Source: Planomicrobium sp. CPCC 101110 (GTDB taxonomy: Bacteria > Bacillota > Bacilli > Bacillales_A > Planococcaceae). From it: a DNA stretch of 64,000 nucleotides. The notes under the pieces are model-generated. The model was not told the origin of the DNA. It saw only the letters and a program-made list of their open reading frames with translations, and searched no databases. The stretch's first letter is position 1. Each line of letters begins with the position of its first letter. The stretch spans positions 434,001 through 498,000 of the forward strand of contig NZ_VOHD01000006.1 of assembly GCF_007859395.1 (NCBI RefSeq), read 5' to 3'. Shown piece after piece: positions 37,875 through 45,434 of this stretch. Both the position numbers and the translations under genes were made by a program.

Positions 37875-38984
37875 TTAGTTGGAGCGTTTATAAAATGGCG
37901 TTTGGATGGTTTTTGCTTTCAATCGCTTGCCGCGAATCTCGACTTCGACTTCTGTATCAAGTTCGGCGTCTTCGCTTGAAAGGAGCGCCAGGCCGATGTT
38001 TTTCTTCAATGTAGGGGATTGGGTGCCTGTTGTCACTTCCCCGATTTTTTGATCGCCGATATAAACCGGATAGCCATGGCGCGGAATGCCTTTGTCGATC
38101 ATTTCAATTCCTGCCAATTTGCGCGGCACACCGTTTTCCTTCTGCGAAGCGAGCGCTTCTTTGCCGATAAAGTTTTCTTCTTTTTGCAATTTCACAACAA
38201 AATTGATGCCTGCTTCAAGAGGGGAGATATCTTTTGACAATTCTTGGCCATAAAGCGCGAGGCATGCTTCAAAGCGCAATGTGTCGCGTGCTCCGAGCCC
38301 TACCGGCAAAACGCCGTCTTCTTTTCCTTCAGCCAGAATTTTATCCCATAGCGCTTTCGTGTCTTCCGGGTTCGCATAGATTTCAAAACCGTCTTCCCCT
38401 GTATATCCAGTACGGGATAAAAGGACCGAATGCCCGGCAACCGCTACACTTTCTTTGAAGCGGAACGGACGGATCTGGGACAAGTCTTCATCGGTCATGC
38501 GCTGCAGCACTTTTGCCGCCAATGGCCCTTGGAATGCCAACAGGCCAAATTGTTCGGAGACATTCTGCAGTTGGACATCGCCCGATACCGCTTTTTGCAT
38601 CCAGTCAAAATCCTTTTCGATGTTTGATGCGTTGACCACAAGCATAAAGCGGGTTTCATCGATCCTATAAACCAGAAGATCATCCACAGTGCCGCCATCT
38701 TCATAACACATTGCGGTGTATTGGGCCTGGCCGTCTTTGATTTTGGAAACGTCGTTTGTTACGAGGTGCTGCAGGTAAGCCAAACTGTCCGGCCCTTCAA
38801 CAAGGATTTCTCCCATATGGGAAACGTCAAAAAGACCAGCTCTTGTACGTACTGCTTCATGTTCTTCTTTGATGCTCGAAAATTGCACAGGCAATTCCCA
38901 GCCGCCAAAATCAATCGTTTTTCCGCCATACTGAGCGTATGCCTCAAAAAGAGGAGTGCGTTTAAGTTGTTTTAGTTGTTCCAT
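37875..38984 (-). CDS. gcvT: Aminomethyltransferase (T-protein) of the glycine cleavage system
   Basis: Releases ammonia and transfers the methylene unit from the H-protein to tetrahydrofolate. 369 residues. N-terminal [20 protein letters not shown], the folate-binding FDVSHMGE region, [10 protein letters not shown] and a C-terminal barrel ending in [12 protein letters not shown] with GAGGAGG upstream. First gene of the operon, preceded by a 400-base leader with a glycine riboswitch. Confidence 0.96.
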   Translation of the reverse strand: MEQLKQLKRTPLFEAYAQYGGKTIDFGGWELPVQFSSIKEEHEAVRTRAGLFDVSHMGEILVEGPDSLAYLQHLVTNDVSKIKDGQAQYTAMCYEDGGTVDDLLVYRIDETRFMLVVNASNIEKDFDWMQKAVSGDVQLQNVSEQFGLLAFQGPLAAKVLQRMTDEDLSQIRPFRFKESVAVAGHSVLLSRTGYTGEDGFEIYANPEDTKALWDKILAEGKEDGVLPVGLGARDTLRFEACLALYGQELSKDISPLEAGINFVVKLQKEENFIGKEALASQKENGVPRKLAGIEMIDKGIPRHGYPVYIGDQKIGEVTTGTQSPTLKKNIGLALLSSEDAELDTEVEVEIRGKRLKAKTIQTPFYKRSN

Positions 38985-39051
38985 GAATGTTCCTCCTCAG
39001 TATCAAACTCCATTAAATAGCTGGGCGGTTGTCCGTTCAGCAAGTTGAACG

Positions 39052-39093
39052 AAAAAAGGACAGAGATTTCCCTTGTAAGGGAAATCTCTGTCC
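39052..39093 (-). terminator. Riboswitch-controlled terminator of gcvT
   Basis: 15-base perfect stem (39093-39079 with 39072-39058), six-base loop, six T. Its 5' strand contains CAGAGAT (39090-39084), which is also the 3' strand of the second aptamer's P1, so aptamer folding and termination are mutually exclusive. Confidence 0.92.
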
Positions 39094-39250
39094 TGGAACC
39101 TGAAAGTTTACCATAAATGGCTTTCCTCTTTGGTAGCTGCCGCGCAGCGTTCTCCAGAGATGCGTCCTGCCCGAGTCTTTTTGCCTGAGAGATTCATAAC
39201 TACCGTTACTTGCTCCTTCGGCGACGCTTTCGCGTGCTCTCCCCGTGCAC
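39084..39250 (-). promoter_or_regulatory. Tandem glycine riboswitch
   Basis: Leader RNA with two aptamers of the gcvT class. Aptamer 1 shows GGGGAGAGC, GCCGAAGGAGCAA and AATCTCTCAGGCAAAAAGAC; aptamer 2 shows CATCTCTGGAGAACG, GCTACCAAAGAGGAAAG and TTTCAGGTTCCAGGACAGAG. P1 of aptamer 2 pairs 39161-39155 with 39090-39084 and competes with the terminator. This predicts an ON switch: glycine binding lets transcription enter gcvT-gcvPA-gcvPB. Confidence 0.95.
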
Positions 39251-39310
39251 TCATCCGCCCAACCGAATCGATTGGTCCAAACCGCTATACAAACGTATAA
39301 CTTCGTCTAT

Positions 39311-39339
39311 ATCCTAACATTATTCAGCGGTAAGCGCAA
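39311..39339 (-). promoter_or_regulatory. Candidate promoter of the gcv leader
   Basis: Minus strand TTGCGC (39339-39334), 17-base spacer, TAGGAT (39316-39311), about 60 bases before the riboswitch. Moderate match. Confidence 0.45.
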
Positions 39340-39380
39340 TCAAATTTAAGCATCCACTTTAAAGGCGAACTTTACCTACT

Positions 39381-39416
39381 GATAAAAGAAAAATCATTCG
39401 CCTTTTAGGCGAATGA
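39381..39416 (-). terminator. Terminator embedded in the 3' end of aroK
   Basis: Stem TCATTCGCCT/AGGCGAATGA (39416-39407 with 39403-39394) formed by the last codons and stop of aroK, loop of three A, then TTTTTCTTTT. The coding sequence and the terminator overlap. Confidence 0.85.
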
Positions 39417-39906
39417 CTTGAAATGCAGCATATTGGGTTATTTGGCGCAGCGTCCGGTATTCTGTCCGGATGGTAATATGCGCTGCCGCCTTATAATGCG
39501 GATAGCGCGATTTATACAGCGCCTCTATCTCTTCCCTGGTCGATCTTTTGACGATCGGCCGGTTCGCATCCTTGTGGATTCTTCTCCATATTTCTCTGAA
39601 AGGGGCATCAAGAAACAGCACGAGGCCTGTTTCACGCATAATCCTGCGGTTGATTTTCCGCATCGTCGTGCCGCCGCCCGTCGAAATGATGCAGTATTCT
39701 TCGTGAAAATCCCTTAAAAATTCCGTTTCCAGCTCACGGAAATGATTTTCCCCAAACTTTTCAAAGATGTCCGGTATCGTCATTCCTGTTTGCCGCACAA
39801 TTTCTTTGTCCATATCGTAAAAAGGCACTTTCAATAGAAAACTCAGCCTTCTCCCGATGGCACTTTTACCGCAGCCCATAAACCCGATTAAATAAATTCT
39901 CTTCAT
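39394..39906 (-). CDS. aroK: Shikimate kinase
   Basis: ATP-dependent 3-phosphorylation of shikimate. 170 residues from the ATG at 39906; a GTG five codons upstream (39921) is possible. Walker A GFMGCGKSAIGRRLS, the shikimate-binding FRELETEFL, and STGGGTTM match the family. Adjacent to comGG with a 21-base gap, so it is probably transcribed at the end of the comG operon as well as from any local promoter. Its last codons form a terminator stem. Confidence 0.93.
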   Translation of the reverse strand: MKRIYLIGFMGCGKSAIGRRLSFLLKVPFYDMDKEIVRQTGMTIPDIFEKFGENHFRELETEFLRDFHEEYCIISTGGGTTMRKINRRIMRETGLVLFLDAPFREIWRRIHKDANRPIVKRSTREEIEALYKSRYPHYKAAAHITIRTEYRTLRQITQYAAFQVIRLKGE

Positions 39907-39927
39907 GTTCCCACCCGACACTCTCTT

Positions 39928-40131
39928 CTACTCAGGTAATGTATTTTCTTCGATTTCCTTTAGTAGTTGTATCGTAGCATGTCTGTGCTTATTTTCCAAT
40001 CCATCGTATGCCTTGTAATGAATAGAATATAACACCAGACTGTGGGACAACAGAACAAGAGCCGACAGAAAAAAGACGATGGCAATAGGATACAAGGCGC
40101 CTCGCTCGCTTTTAAGGGTTCGTGAGAACAT
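39928..40131 (-). CDS. comGG: ComGG-like minor pseudopilin
   Basis: 67 residues with an N-terminal membrane segment (about 12-34, ALYPIAIVFFLSALVLLSHS) preceded by a basic stretch, in the position of comGG. Very short for the family (about 120 in B. subtilis), and without a clear prepilin cleavage motif, which is also often poor in ComGG. Overlaps comGF by 20 bases. Identification is from position and topology. Confidence 0.65.
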   Translation of the reverse strand: MFSRTLKSERGALYPIAIVFFLSALVLLSHSLVLYSIHYKAYDGLENKHRHATIQLLKEIEENTLPE

Positions 40132-40546
40132 ACTCTGCCTCTTCCGTGGAACCGTTCAAAAATTTTGCATGAACGATTAATTTTGTGCCATCGATACGGA
40201 AAGAACAGCTTTCTACACCGGTGAGCATCGGTTCATGGCCTTGGCGGAATTTTTGTTTCCGGATCAGCTGCGGGTAGCTTTCAATATCGTATTCCTCCCC
40301 GTTCCGGCTGATGCGTATGCCTCCTCCATTATTGATTTCCGCAATTGAATCAACCCCTCGCAAATAAACTTTCAGTTCTTCGGCAAACAGTTGCCATTCA
40401 AGTATTTTCGGGTCGAGAGATTCGGAAAAAGAAACGGCAAAGCTGAAAAAAAGCGCAATGAGCGGCAAAAGGAGCATCAATACCATCAAATCCACCAGCG
40501 AACCAAAAAATGCAAATCCTCTTTCATCTTTTGCTACTCGAGGCAT
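40112..40546 (-). CDS. comGF: ComGF-family competence protein
   Basis: 144 residues. One membrane helix near the N-terminus (about 14-36, GSLVDLMVLMLLLPLIALFF) after RVAKDERGF, and a C-terminal soluble domain with IRISRNGEEYDIESY and SCSFRIDGTKLIVHAKF, matching the ComGF family. ATG at 40546 chosen; it lies inside the end of comGE (overlap 13 bases). Upstream codons in this frame lack a ribosome site. Confidence 0.8.
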   Translation of the reverse strand: MPRVAKDERGFAFFGSLVDLMVLMLLLPLIALFFSFAVSFSESLDPKILEWQLFAEELKVYLRGVDSIAEINNGGGIRISRNGEEYDIESYPQLIRKQKFRQGHEPMLTGVESCSFRIDGTKLIVHAKFLNGSTEEAEYVLTNP

Positions 40547-40863
40547 ATCACTTGCGGCTCCCCTTGATAATTGTCGTAGCTGACACACATATGCCTTTCC
40601 ATCTGCCAATGGTAAACGGTGCCGTTGACTGTTCTCATCCCCCGAAGGGCGCTCTCCGACTGCATCTGCACTGCGCCCTCAAACATGGTCTCAAAAGCGG
40701 TGGCACGCTCCCTTTTCAGCTGAAGCTTTTCGTGCATCCCTTGAAGAACAGGGAGCAGACTGCCAAAAAGCAAAAACACCATCGCCAGGCTCAACATCGT
40801 CTCAGCCCACGATATCCCTTTTTCATTCAGAAAGAACCACTCTCCCTTTGCCAAGATAGACAA
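40534..40863 (-). CDS. comGE: ComGE-like prepilin
   Basis: 109 residues with a type IV prepilin-like N-terminus: KG/ISWAETMLSLAMVF, including the conserved Glu at +5 of the mature protein, followed by a hydrophobic stretch. Position between comGD and comGF supports ComGE, a minor pseudopilin of the DNA-uptake machinery. Start is uncertain: TTG 40863 is shown; another TTG three codons later is possible. Overlaps comGD by 41 bases. Confidence 0.72.
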   Translation of the reverse strand: MSILAKGEWFFLNEKGISWAETMLSLAMVFLLFGSLLPVLQGMHEKLQLKRERATAFETMFEGAVQMQSESALRGMRTVNGTVYHWQMERHMCVSYDNYQGEPQVICLE

Positions 40864-41266
40864 TCAATGTGCGTTCACCTGTACTTGTTTCAAAACGCAT
40901 CGTCCCCGACTTTGAGACTGAACCGTTGGCCCCAAAGTATATTTCGTTAAGGTTGCTCGTCTTTTTCAATTCCACTGATTCGGGCAGCTTCCGGACAAGA
41001 GGCGGCAGCAAAATATCGGCTGCCACTTCATATGAGTGGCTTCCTTCACGGAAGACCACCATCGTTGCGCGTTCTAATCGATAGCTTTCGCTTTGTGCAT
41101 AATAAATGTCATGGAGAAGCAATCCGAAAAACCGCTCTTCTTCCCGCCTTTCTTCATATGTCCAGTAAGCGGGAACGGCGATGGCGGCGACGGTCATCAA
41201 GACCGATAATACGAGCAGCATTTCGATCAGCGTAAAGCCGGCTTTGCCTAAGCCGGTTTTCTGGAT
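40823..41266 (-). CDS. comGD: ComGD prepilin, no canonical start codon
   Basis: Minor pseudopilin of competence. The prepilin peptidase motif KAGFTLIEMLLVLS is clear and is followed by a hydrophobic helix. The first ATG in frame (41221) lies inside this motif, after the cleavage site, so it cannot be the real start. Upstream to the in-frame stop at 41342 there is no ATG, GTG or TTG; only ATC (41269, 41266) and CTG (41314) codons are available. The coordinate given uses ATC 41266 as a provisional start. Overlaps comGC by 19 bases. Odd enough to check for a sequencing error or non-AUG initiation. Confidence 0.75.
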   Translation of the reverse strand: MQKTGLGKAGFTLIEMLLVLSVLMTVAAIAVPAYWTYEERREEERFFGLLLHDIYYAQSESYRLERATMVVFREGSHSYEVAADILLPPLVRKLPESVELKKTSNLNEIYFGANGSVSKSGTMRFETSTGERTLIVYLGKGRVVLSE

Positions 41267-41565
41267 GATACGATACCGTCCGTTGAAATTTCCACCAAGT
41301 CGCCGTTCGGGCAGTTGGTTTCGTTTGTCTTCAAATAACCTTCAGTCACCAAGTTTTCGATTGTCGGAACCGCTTTTTCGTCCATGCGGTACGATTCGAC
41401 TTGCCCTTGGACCATTTGCACGAACGCTTTGCATCCCTTCGTGTCAACCGCAGTTGTTTGCTTGGCGACATTCGGGATTGCAATTGCAATCAATACAGTG
41501 ATGATGAGCATGACAATGAGCATTTCAATCAGCGTAAAGCCTCTTTGGTTTTTCAGTAGACGCAT
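41248..41565 (-). CDS. comGC: ComGC, major competence pseudopilin
   Basis: Main structural subunit of the transformation pseudopilus. 105 residues: basic leader MRLLKNQRG, cleavage before FTLIEMLIVMLIITVLIAIAI, and a C-terminal domain with two Cys (in KGCKAFVQM and ETNCPNGD), the disulfide typical of ComGC. ATG start 41565, 12 bases after comGB. Confidence 0.95.
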   Translation of the reverse strand: MRLLKNQRGFTLIEMLIVMLIITVLIAIAIPNVAKQTTAVDTKGCKAFVQMVQGQVESYRMDEKAVPTIENLVTEGYLKTNETNCPNGDLVEISTDGIVSSRKPA

Positions 41566-41577
41566 TGTGATTCCCCC

Positions 41578-42621
41578 TTAAATTGTTTGGACCAAGTTAT
41601 ACATTGGCAATAAAATCGCTAAATATGCGCCGATGATGCAAACGGCAATCATCAGGAAAAAAGCTGGCTGAATCACCCGAAGCCATTGCTGTGTTTTCAG
41701 TTCGATCCGTTCCATAAGCACTTCACTGTAGAGGATCAACTCTTTTCCTAAATAGCCCGTCATTTCTCCATGCCCGACAAATGCGGGCATATCATCGGCC
41801 AAAAATCCGAAACGTGACAGCGCAACCGAGAGCGGCTGGCCTAACTGGATTTCTTCCTGTGCGCCATTTGACATGAATTCAATAACCGGATGGTGATTTT
41901 GGGTTTTCAGCAAATTGAGCGACTCCTGGATCGAGATGCCGCTATAAAGCAGCGCGCCCAGCTCACGGGCAAACAAATGCGACCAATAGAGTTTCATGAA
42001 CTTCCGAAGGACCGGCACCGCCAATATCCACTGGATCTGTTTGGCGGCGGACTGCTTTTTCAGCAGCCTGATAAAGGCGAACGCACCGGATGCGCAAACC
42101 GCAAACACAGAAATAAAGAAATCAGGGAGCTTGAGCAAGTATTCAGGGACATGGTCCGCTTCTTTTCCCGATTGCATCGACTCCATCAACCCGGTTAAAT
42201 TCGGAACATAACTGGTCCGGAAAAACAGAAACAGGATGGATGTGAAAACCAACAGAGAGACAGGATAAATCAGCAAAGCCTTTATTTTTTTTTGTACATT
42301 TTCGGTGCGCGCATAGCTTTTTGCAATGCTGTGAATGGCTTCGGCAAGGCGGCCATGATGTTCAGCTATTTCGACCGGCAGTAGCACTTGGCTTTTAAAA
42401 CCCAAGAAACCGAAAATTTCTGCTGCATTTCCTCCGCTTTTGAATATGGCGGCCATGCCGCCCATAGCTTCATCCACTTTTTTCGTATGCAGCGGCAAAA
42501 GAAGCGTCAAAGCTGTCGGGAGCAAATATCCTTCTTTCATCAGAACCGCCAGCCTCGACAGAAAATGATCGCGGTCATACAGGAAAATCCGGTTTGAGCG
42601 CGCAGGAAGCTTCAATCGCAC
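41578..42621 (-). CDS. comGB: ComGB, competence pilus assembly membrane protein
   Basis: GspF/PilC-like polytopic platform protein. 347 residues with three membrane segments (about 117-136, 168-188 and 318-342). GspF-type repeats, such as YPVSLLVFTSILFLF and RELGALLYSGISIQESL, are visible. GTG start with AAGGAGTG upstream. Overlaps comGA by 47 bases. Confidence 0.92.
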   Translation of the reverse strand: MRLKLPARSNRIFLYDRDHFLSRLAVLMKEGYLLPTALTLLLPLHTKKVDEAMGGMAAIFKSGGNAAEIFGFLGFKSQVLLPVEIAEHHGRLAEAIHSIAKSYARTENVQKKIKALLIYPVSLLVFTSILFLFFRTSYVPNLTGLMESMQSGKEADHVPEYLLKLPDFFISVFAVCASGAFAFIRLLKKQSAAKQIQWILAVPVLRKFMKLYWSHLFARELGALLYSGISIQESLNLLKTQNHHPVIEFMSNGAQEEIQLGQPLSVALSRFGFLADDMPAFVGHGEMTGYLGKELILYSEVLMERIELKTQQWLRVIQPAFFLMIAVCIIGAYLAILLPMYNLVQTI

Positions 42622-43618
42622 CTATTTTCACTCCTTCCCGGATCTGCCCGCCAAAAGTCAGAGGTTCGGGCAACTCATAAGCTTTTCGGTCTTTGGCTGA
42701 TTGGAGTGCTTCACTGAGCCGTTCTCCGTAAAGAATTTCGTACAGTGCACGGTGTGCGGCAGTTTGATGGCCCATTTCCGGAAACACCGGAACAATGCGC
42801 TGTGCGGAAATGGCAATCAGCGTTTGAGCCATATCTTCATAGGAAATGCCGAGATCAAACAGCCTATGCAGGCACCCGACCGAGTGCCGGGCATGGATCG
42901 TTGAAAACACCAGATGGCCAGTAAGCGCAGCCCGCACGGCAATTTGCGCCGTGTCAGCGTCGCGGATTTCGCCGATCATGATAATGTCCGGGTCATGGCG
43001 CAAAATCGCTTTCAAGCCCGCGGCGTACGTCAGGCCCGCTTTTTCGTTCACTTGAATTTGCAGCATGGACTGGTTTTTCCGCTCCACAGGATCTTCCAGC
43101 GTAATGATGTTGCGGTTCAAGGTTTCGGCGCAGTGCTTCAACAAGGAATAAAGCGTCGTCGACTTGCCGCACCCGGTCGGTCCGGTCAAAAGGATCAGCC
43201 CTTGCGGCGCTTCGGCCAATTTCTCAAGCAGGCGCGCCGAGTCGCGAAAAGCCGCCAGCTGATGAATCGATTGTGCCGCTTTGTCCGGAATCACCCGGAT
43301 GACGATGCTTTCTCTTGTCAAAACGGAAGGCAGCGTCGATATTCTGAAATAATAAGGATGTTGATGGATTGGAAGATGAAATGAGCCGGTTTGGGGTTTT
43401 CGTTTTTCACTCATGTCTAGAAGGGAAAGGTATTTGAAATAAGCAATCATGCGATCGCCTAAGTCAAGGGGGATTGTCATTACTTGCCGCAAATGTTGGA
43501 AAGAGCGGAAAGAAACGCTGTAGCCGGTAGAATCAGGTTTGATATGAATATCTGTCGTACTGGCGTCCGCCGCTGCATGCAGCAGTTCGGCACATCTTTT
43601 TTCGACTATCGAATGCAT
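42575..43618 (-). CDS. comGA: ComGA, competence traffic ATPase
   Basis: GspE/PilB-type hexameric ATPase that powers pseudopilus assembly. 347 residues from the ATG at 43618 (AGGAGGTG upstream); an open frame extends 81 codons further but through the promoter. Walker A LTGPTGCGKSTTLYSLL, Asp box ITLEDPVE, Walker B DPDIIMIGEIRD and His box TGHLVFSTIHA are all present. First gene of comGA-GG. Confidence 0.95.
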   Translation of the reverse strand: MHSIVEKRCAELLHAAADASTTDIHIKPDSTGYSVSFRSFQHLRQVMTIPLDLGDRMIAYFKYLSLLDMSEKRKPQTGSFHLPIHQHPYYFRISTLPSVLTRESIVIRVIPDKAAQSIHQLAAFRDSARLLEKLAEAPQGLILLTGPTGCGKSTTLYSLLKHCAETLNRNIITLEDPVERKNQSMLQIQVNEKAGLTYAAGLKAILRHDPDIIMIGEIRDADTAQIAVRAALTGHLVFSTIHARHSVGCLHRLFDLGISYEDMAQTLIAISAQRIVPVFPEMGHQTAAHRALYEILYGERLSEALQSAKDRKAYELPEPLTFGGQIREGVKIGAIEASCALKPDFPV

Positions 43619-43668
43619 GGCCACCTCCTGTTTTGATATGAACAACGCGGGGGTCATTGCTCCCTCAT

Positions 43669-43674
43669 AGTATA
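43669..43674 (-). promoter_or_regulatory. Candidate -10 element of the comG promoter
   Basis: TATACT on the minus strand, 51 bases before the comGA start. No good -35 at the usual distance, as is common for activator-dependent promoters. Confidence 0.35.
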
Positions 43675-43708
43675 ACCAGCACATCAGTAAATGGGAATAG
43701 TTTCCTGC

Positions 43709-43752
43709 AAAATAAAAATTTGCCCCCTTGTTCCACGGGCAAATCTCATTTT
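43709..43752 (-). promoter_or_regulatory. ComK-like AT-box pair overlapping a hairpin upstream of comGA
   Basis: AAAA-N5-TTTg (43752-43740) and AAAt-N5-TTTT (43721-43709) on the minus strand, separated by 18 bases, one of the spacings known for B. subtilis ComK sites. The same stretch forms an 8-base stem (ATTTGCCC/GGGCAAAT, 43718-43725 with 43737-43744) with a T-rich tail, so a terminator is the alternative reading. Confidence 0.45.
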
Positions 43753-43920
43753 TGAACGGCTTATGTGCCTTCCTTTTTCTGCCTGGCGCAAAGGCCATTC
43801 CGGAATAACCGCTTCTCTTTTCTATTGAACGGGCAGCAGCTGAATCGTACTCCCTCTGCATTCATCAAAAAAGTTTTTCTACAATACACTTGTTTGTCAC
43901 AAAGAAAGGGCAACTCGTTG
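43753..43920. other. Gap between comGA upstream region and DUF2626 promoter
   Basis: Nothing convincing. A 35-codon minus-strand frame is present without a ribosome site. Confidence 0.5.
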
Positions 43921-43950
43921 TTTACACATTCCCTCTATTGCCTATATAAT
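43921..43950 (+). promoter_or_regulatory. Promoter of the DUF2626 gene
   Basis: TTTACA (43921-43926), 18-base spacer, TATAAT (43945-43950). Confidence 0.75.
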
Positions 43951-43991
43951 GATAAAGAGAATATTGTGTTGTGGCAAAGGAGGGATTACCC

Positions 43992-44234
43992 ATGGATAAG
44001 ATGTTCAAATTAATGGGATGGTGGACAGGAATTTTTGCTGTTCTTTTCTACGTTGGCGATATGAACGAAGTGGCATTATTGATGGTGGCTAATACTGGAT
44101 TTTTTGTTCTTCTAGGATACTTAAACATTTCGGAACGCATGTACTTGTATATTTTCGGAGCTTACTTGACTGTTTTCTTCGTCGGCTTTACGTATTATAC
44201 GACGTTCATCCATATTCCCGGTGCTGGACATTAA
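43992..44234 (+). CDS. DUF2626 small membrane protein (YqgY-like)
   Basis: 80 residues with three hydrophobic segments (about 6-22, 25-43 and 47-68) and little soluble sequence; DUF2626-type, like B. subtilis YqgY at the same location. ATG at 43992 has AAAGGAGGG upstream; earlier codons in the frame do not. Unknown function. Own promoter and terminator. Confidence 0.85.
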   Translation: MDKMFKLMGWWTGIFAVLFYVGDMNEVALLMVANTGFFVLLGYLNISERMYLYIFGAYLTVFFVGFTYYTTFIHIPGAGH

Positions 44235-44248
44235 TTTCAATTTGTACG

Positions 44249-44284
44249 ATCAAAAAAAGCGGCCATTCTGGCCGCTTTTTTTTG
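44249..44284. terminator. Bidirectional terminator between DUF2626 and the MBL hydrolase gene
   Basis: Stem AAAAAAGCGGCC/GGCCGCTTTTTT (44253-44264 with 44270-44281), five-base loop. Serves both converging genes. Confidence 0.93.
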
Positions 44285-44290
44285 CTTTGA

Positions 44291-44929
44291 TCAAATCCCA
44301 CGCAAAAAAGGGTTGTTGTTTTTCTCCTGCAACGGAGTTGTTTCAGGTCCATGCCCGGGATATAAAATCATGTGCTCCGGCAGCGTCAATAGAGATTCCC
44401 GAATCGAATGCAAGAGTTTCGCTTCCGATCCTTCAATCAAATCGGTGCGCCCAATGCTCCCGCGGAAGAGAGTATCTCCGACGATTGCAAAATCTTCCGG
44501 GCCGAAAGAATACGTAAGGCTTCCCGGCGAATGGCCTGGTGTGTGGTAAAGGTCCATCTTGAAAGAACCGATCTCCAGTCTTTTTTCATCTCTCAGCAGT
44601 ATATCCGCATCTTTCATCCGGTAATCCGGAACCATTGCATACTTACCGGAGCCGTTAAGATTCGGCCTGCTCAGCCAGTCTTTCTCCAGCTGGTGCAAAT
44701 ACACCGGAATTTGGTATTGCTCCCGCAGCTCATCGATTGCGCCGATATGGTCAAAATGGGCGTGCGTCAAAAGAATGGCCAAAGGCTTTAGCCCCTTCTT
44801 TTTCAATAAAGCCGAAATCTTGCCGCTTTCTTCGCCAGGATCAAAAATCAGGCATTCCTTGGAATCGTTTGATATGATATAACAATTTGTCTGGACCGGG
44901 CCAAGTTCCATTTGATCTATTTTCAGCAT
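44291..44929 (-). CDS. MBL-fold metallo-hydrolase (YqgX-like, glyoxalase II family)
   Basis: 212 residues. Zinc motif THAHFDHIGA (HxHxDH), a third His in YHTPGHSPGS, Asp in AIVGDTLFRGSIGR and a final His in LYPGHGPET: the full binuclear ligand set of the metallo-beta-lactamase fold. Resembles YqgX, which has been linked to methylglyoxal detoxification in Bacillus; the substrate here is inferred. ATG start, monocistronic. Confidence 0.9.
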   Translation of the reverse strand: MLKIDQMELGPVQTNCYIISNDSKECLIFDPGEESGKISALLKKKGLKPLAILLTHAHFDHIGAIDELREQYQIPVYLHQLEKDWLSRPNLNGSGKYAMVPDYRMKDADILLRDEKRLEIGSFKMDLYHTPGHSPGSLTYSFGPEDFAIVGDTLFRGSIGRTDLIEGSEAKLLHSIRESLLTLPEHMILYPGHGPETTPLQEKNNNPFLRGI

Positions 44930-45004
44930 CCTTTTTCACCTCAAGCCAATTATACCATGACTTTTCGGCGCATCACTGTTCAACGGAATGACACTTTTTA
45001 GTTC

Positions 45005-45033
45005 TCGACAAATCGAAGGAAAGACATTACAAT
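45005..45033 (+). promoter_or_regulatory. Promoter of the DUF2759 gene
   Basis: TCGACA (45005-45010), 17-base spacer, TACAAT (45028-45033); each hexamer 5/6. Confidence 0.7.
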
Positions 45034-45084
45034 ATAAAGAGTACAAAACGGCACTGGCTGTTGAAGTTGAAGGGAGTGTCATAG

Positions 45085-45264
45085 ATGAATCTACTTATGG
45101 TTATTTTTGGTCTAATTGCGATTTTTGCAGCAGTAGGCACTGTTCAAACCTTTAAGCAAAAACAAGTATTAGGATTTCTTTTTAATTTTGGAACATTCGT
45201 GATTTTCGGTGCCTTCACTGTTGCTACGATCATCACACAAGGCTATCCGCCATCTTTGCACTAA
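45085..45264 (+). CDS. DUF2759 small membrane protein (YqgW-like)
   Basis: 59 residues. Two hydrophobic helices (about 2-18 and 28-48) joined by a short TFKQKQ turn, C-terminal ITQGYPPSLH. I recognise the pattern as DUF2759, found at this location in Bacillales. ATG start with AAGGGAG ten bases upstream, clear promoter and terminator. Function unknown. Confidence 0.82.
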   Translation: MNLLMVIFGLIAIFAAVGTVQTFKQKQVLGFLFNFGTFVIFGAFTVATIITQGYPPSLH

Positions 45265-45271
45265 TCATTAC

Positions 45272-45308
45272 AGAAAAAACCGTTGCCTTTTGGCGGCGGT
45301 TTTTTTGT
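45272..45308 (+). terminator. Terminator of the DUF2759 gene
   Basis: 11-base stem with two G-U pairs (AAACCGTTGCC/GGCGGCGGTTT) followed by T. Eight bases after the stop. Confidence 0.88.
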
Positions 45309-45402
45309 GGAAAGGCTTGAAAATCCGCTGAAGCCGGGACAATGTCAGATGCATTTCCCTTTCCAATATTCTTTTGCTATTTTATGGAACAAAGATATGC
45401 AA

Positions 45403-45434
45403 ACAAAAAAGAGGCCGCTTTGGCGGCCTCTTTT
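45403..45434 (-). terminator. Terminator of the LTA-synthase-like gene
   Basis: Stem GAGGCCGC/GCGGCCTC (45411-45418 with 45423-45430) extended by A/T pairs; T-run on the minus strand. Its outer A/T pairs reach the stop codon. Confidence 0.92.

Noticed and set aside
41219-41221. ATG at 41221 as the start of comGD
   Set aside because: It falls within the prepilin motif after the cleavage site, so the product would lack the leader and the conserved Glu.
43619-43861. Longer N-terminus for comGA
   Set aside because: 81 additional codons pass through the promoter region and are unlike GspE-type ATPases.
43778-43885. 35-codon minus-strand ORF upstream of comGA, followed by a hairpin
   Set aside because: No ribosome site; Cys/Arg/Lys-rich composition unlike a real small protein. 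The hairpin is better explained with the AT-boxes.
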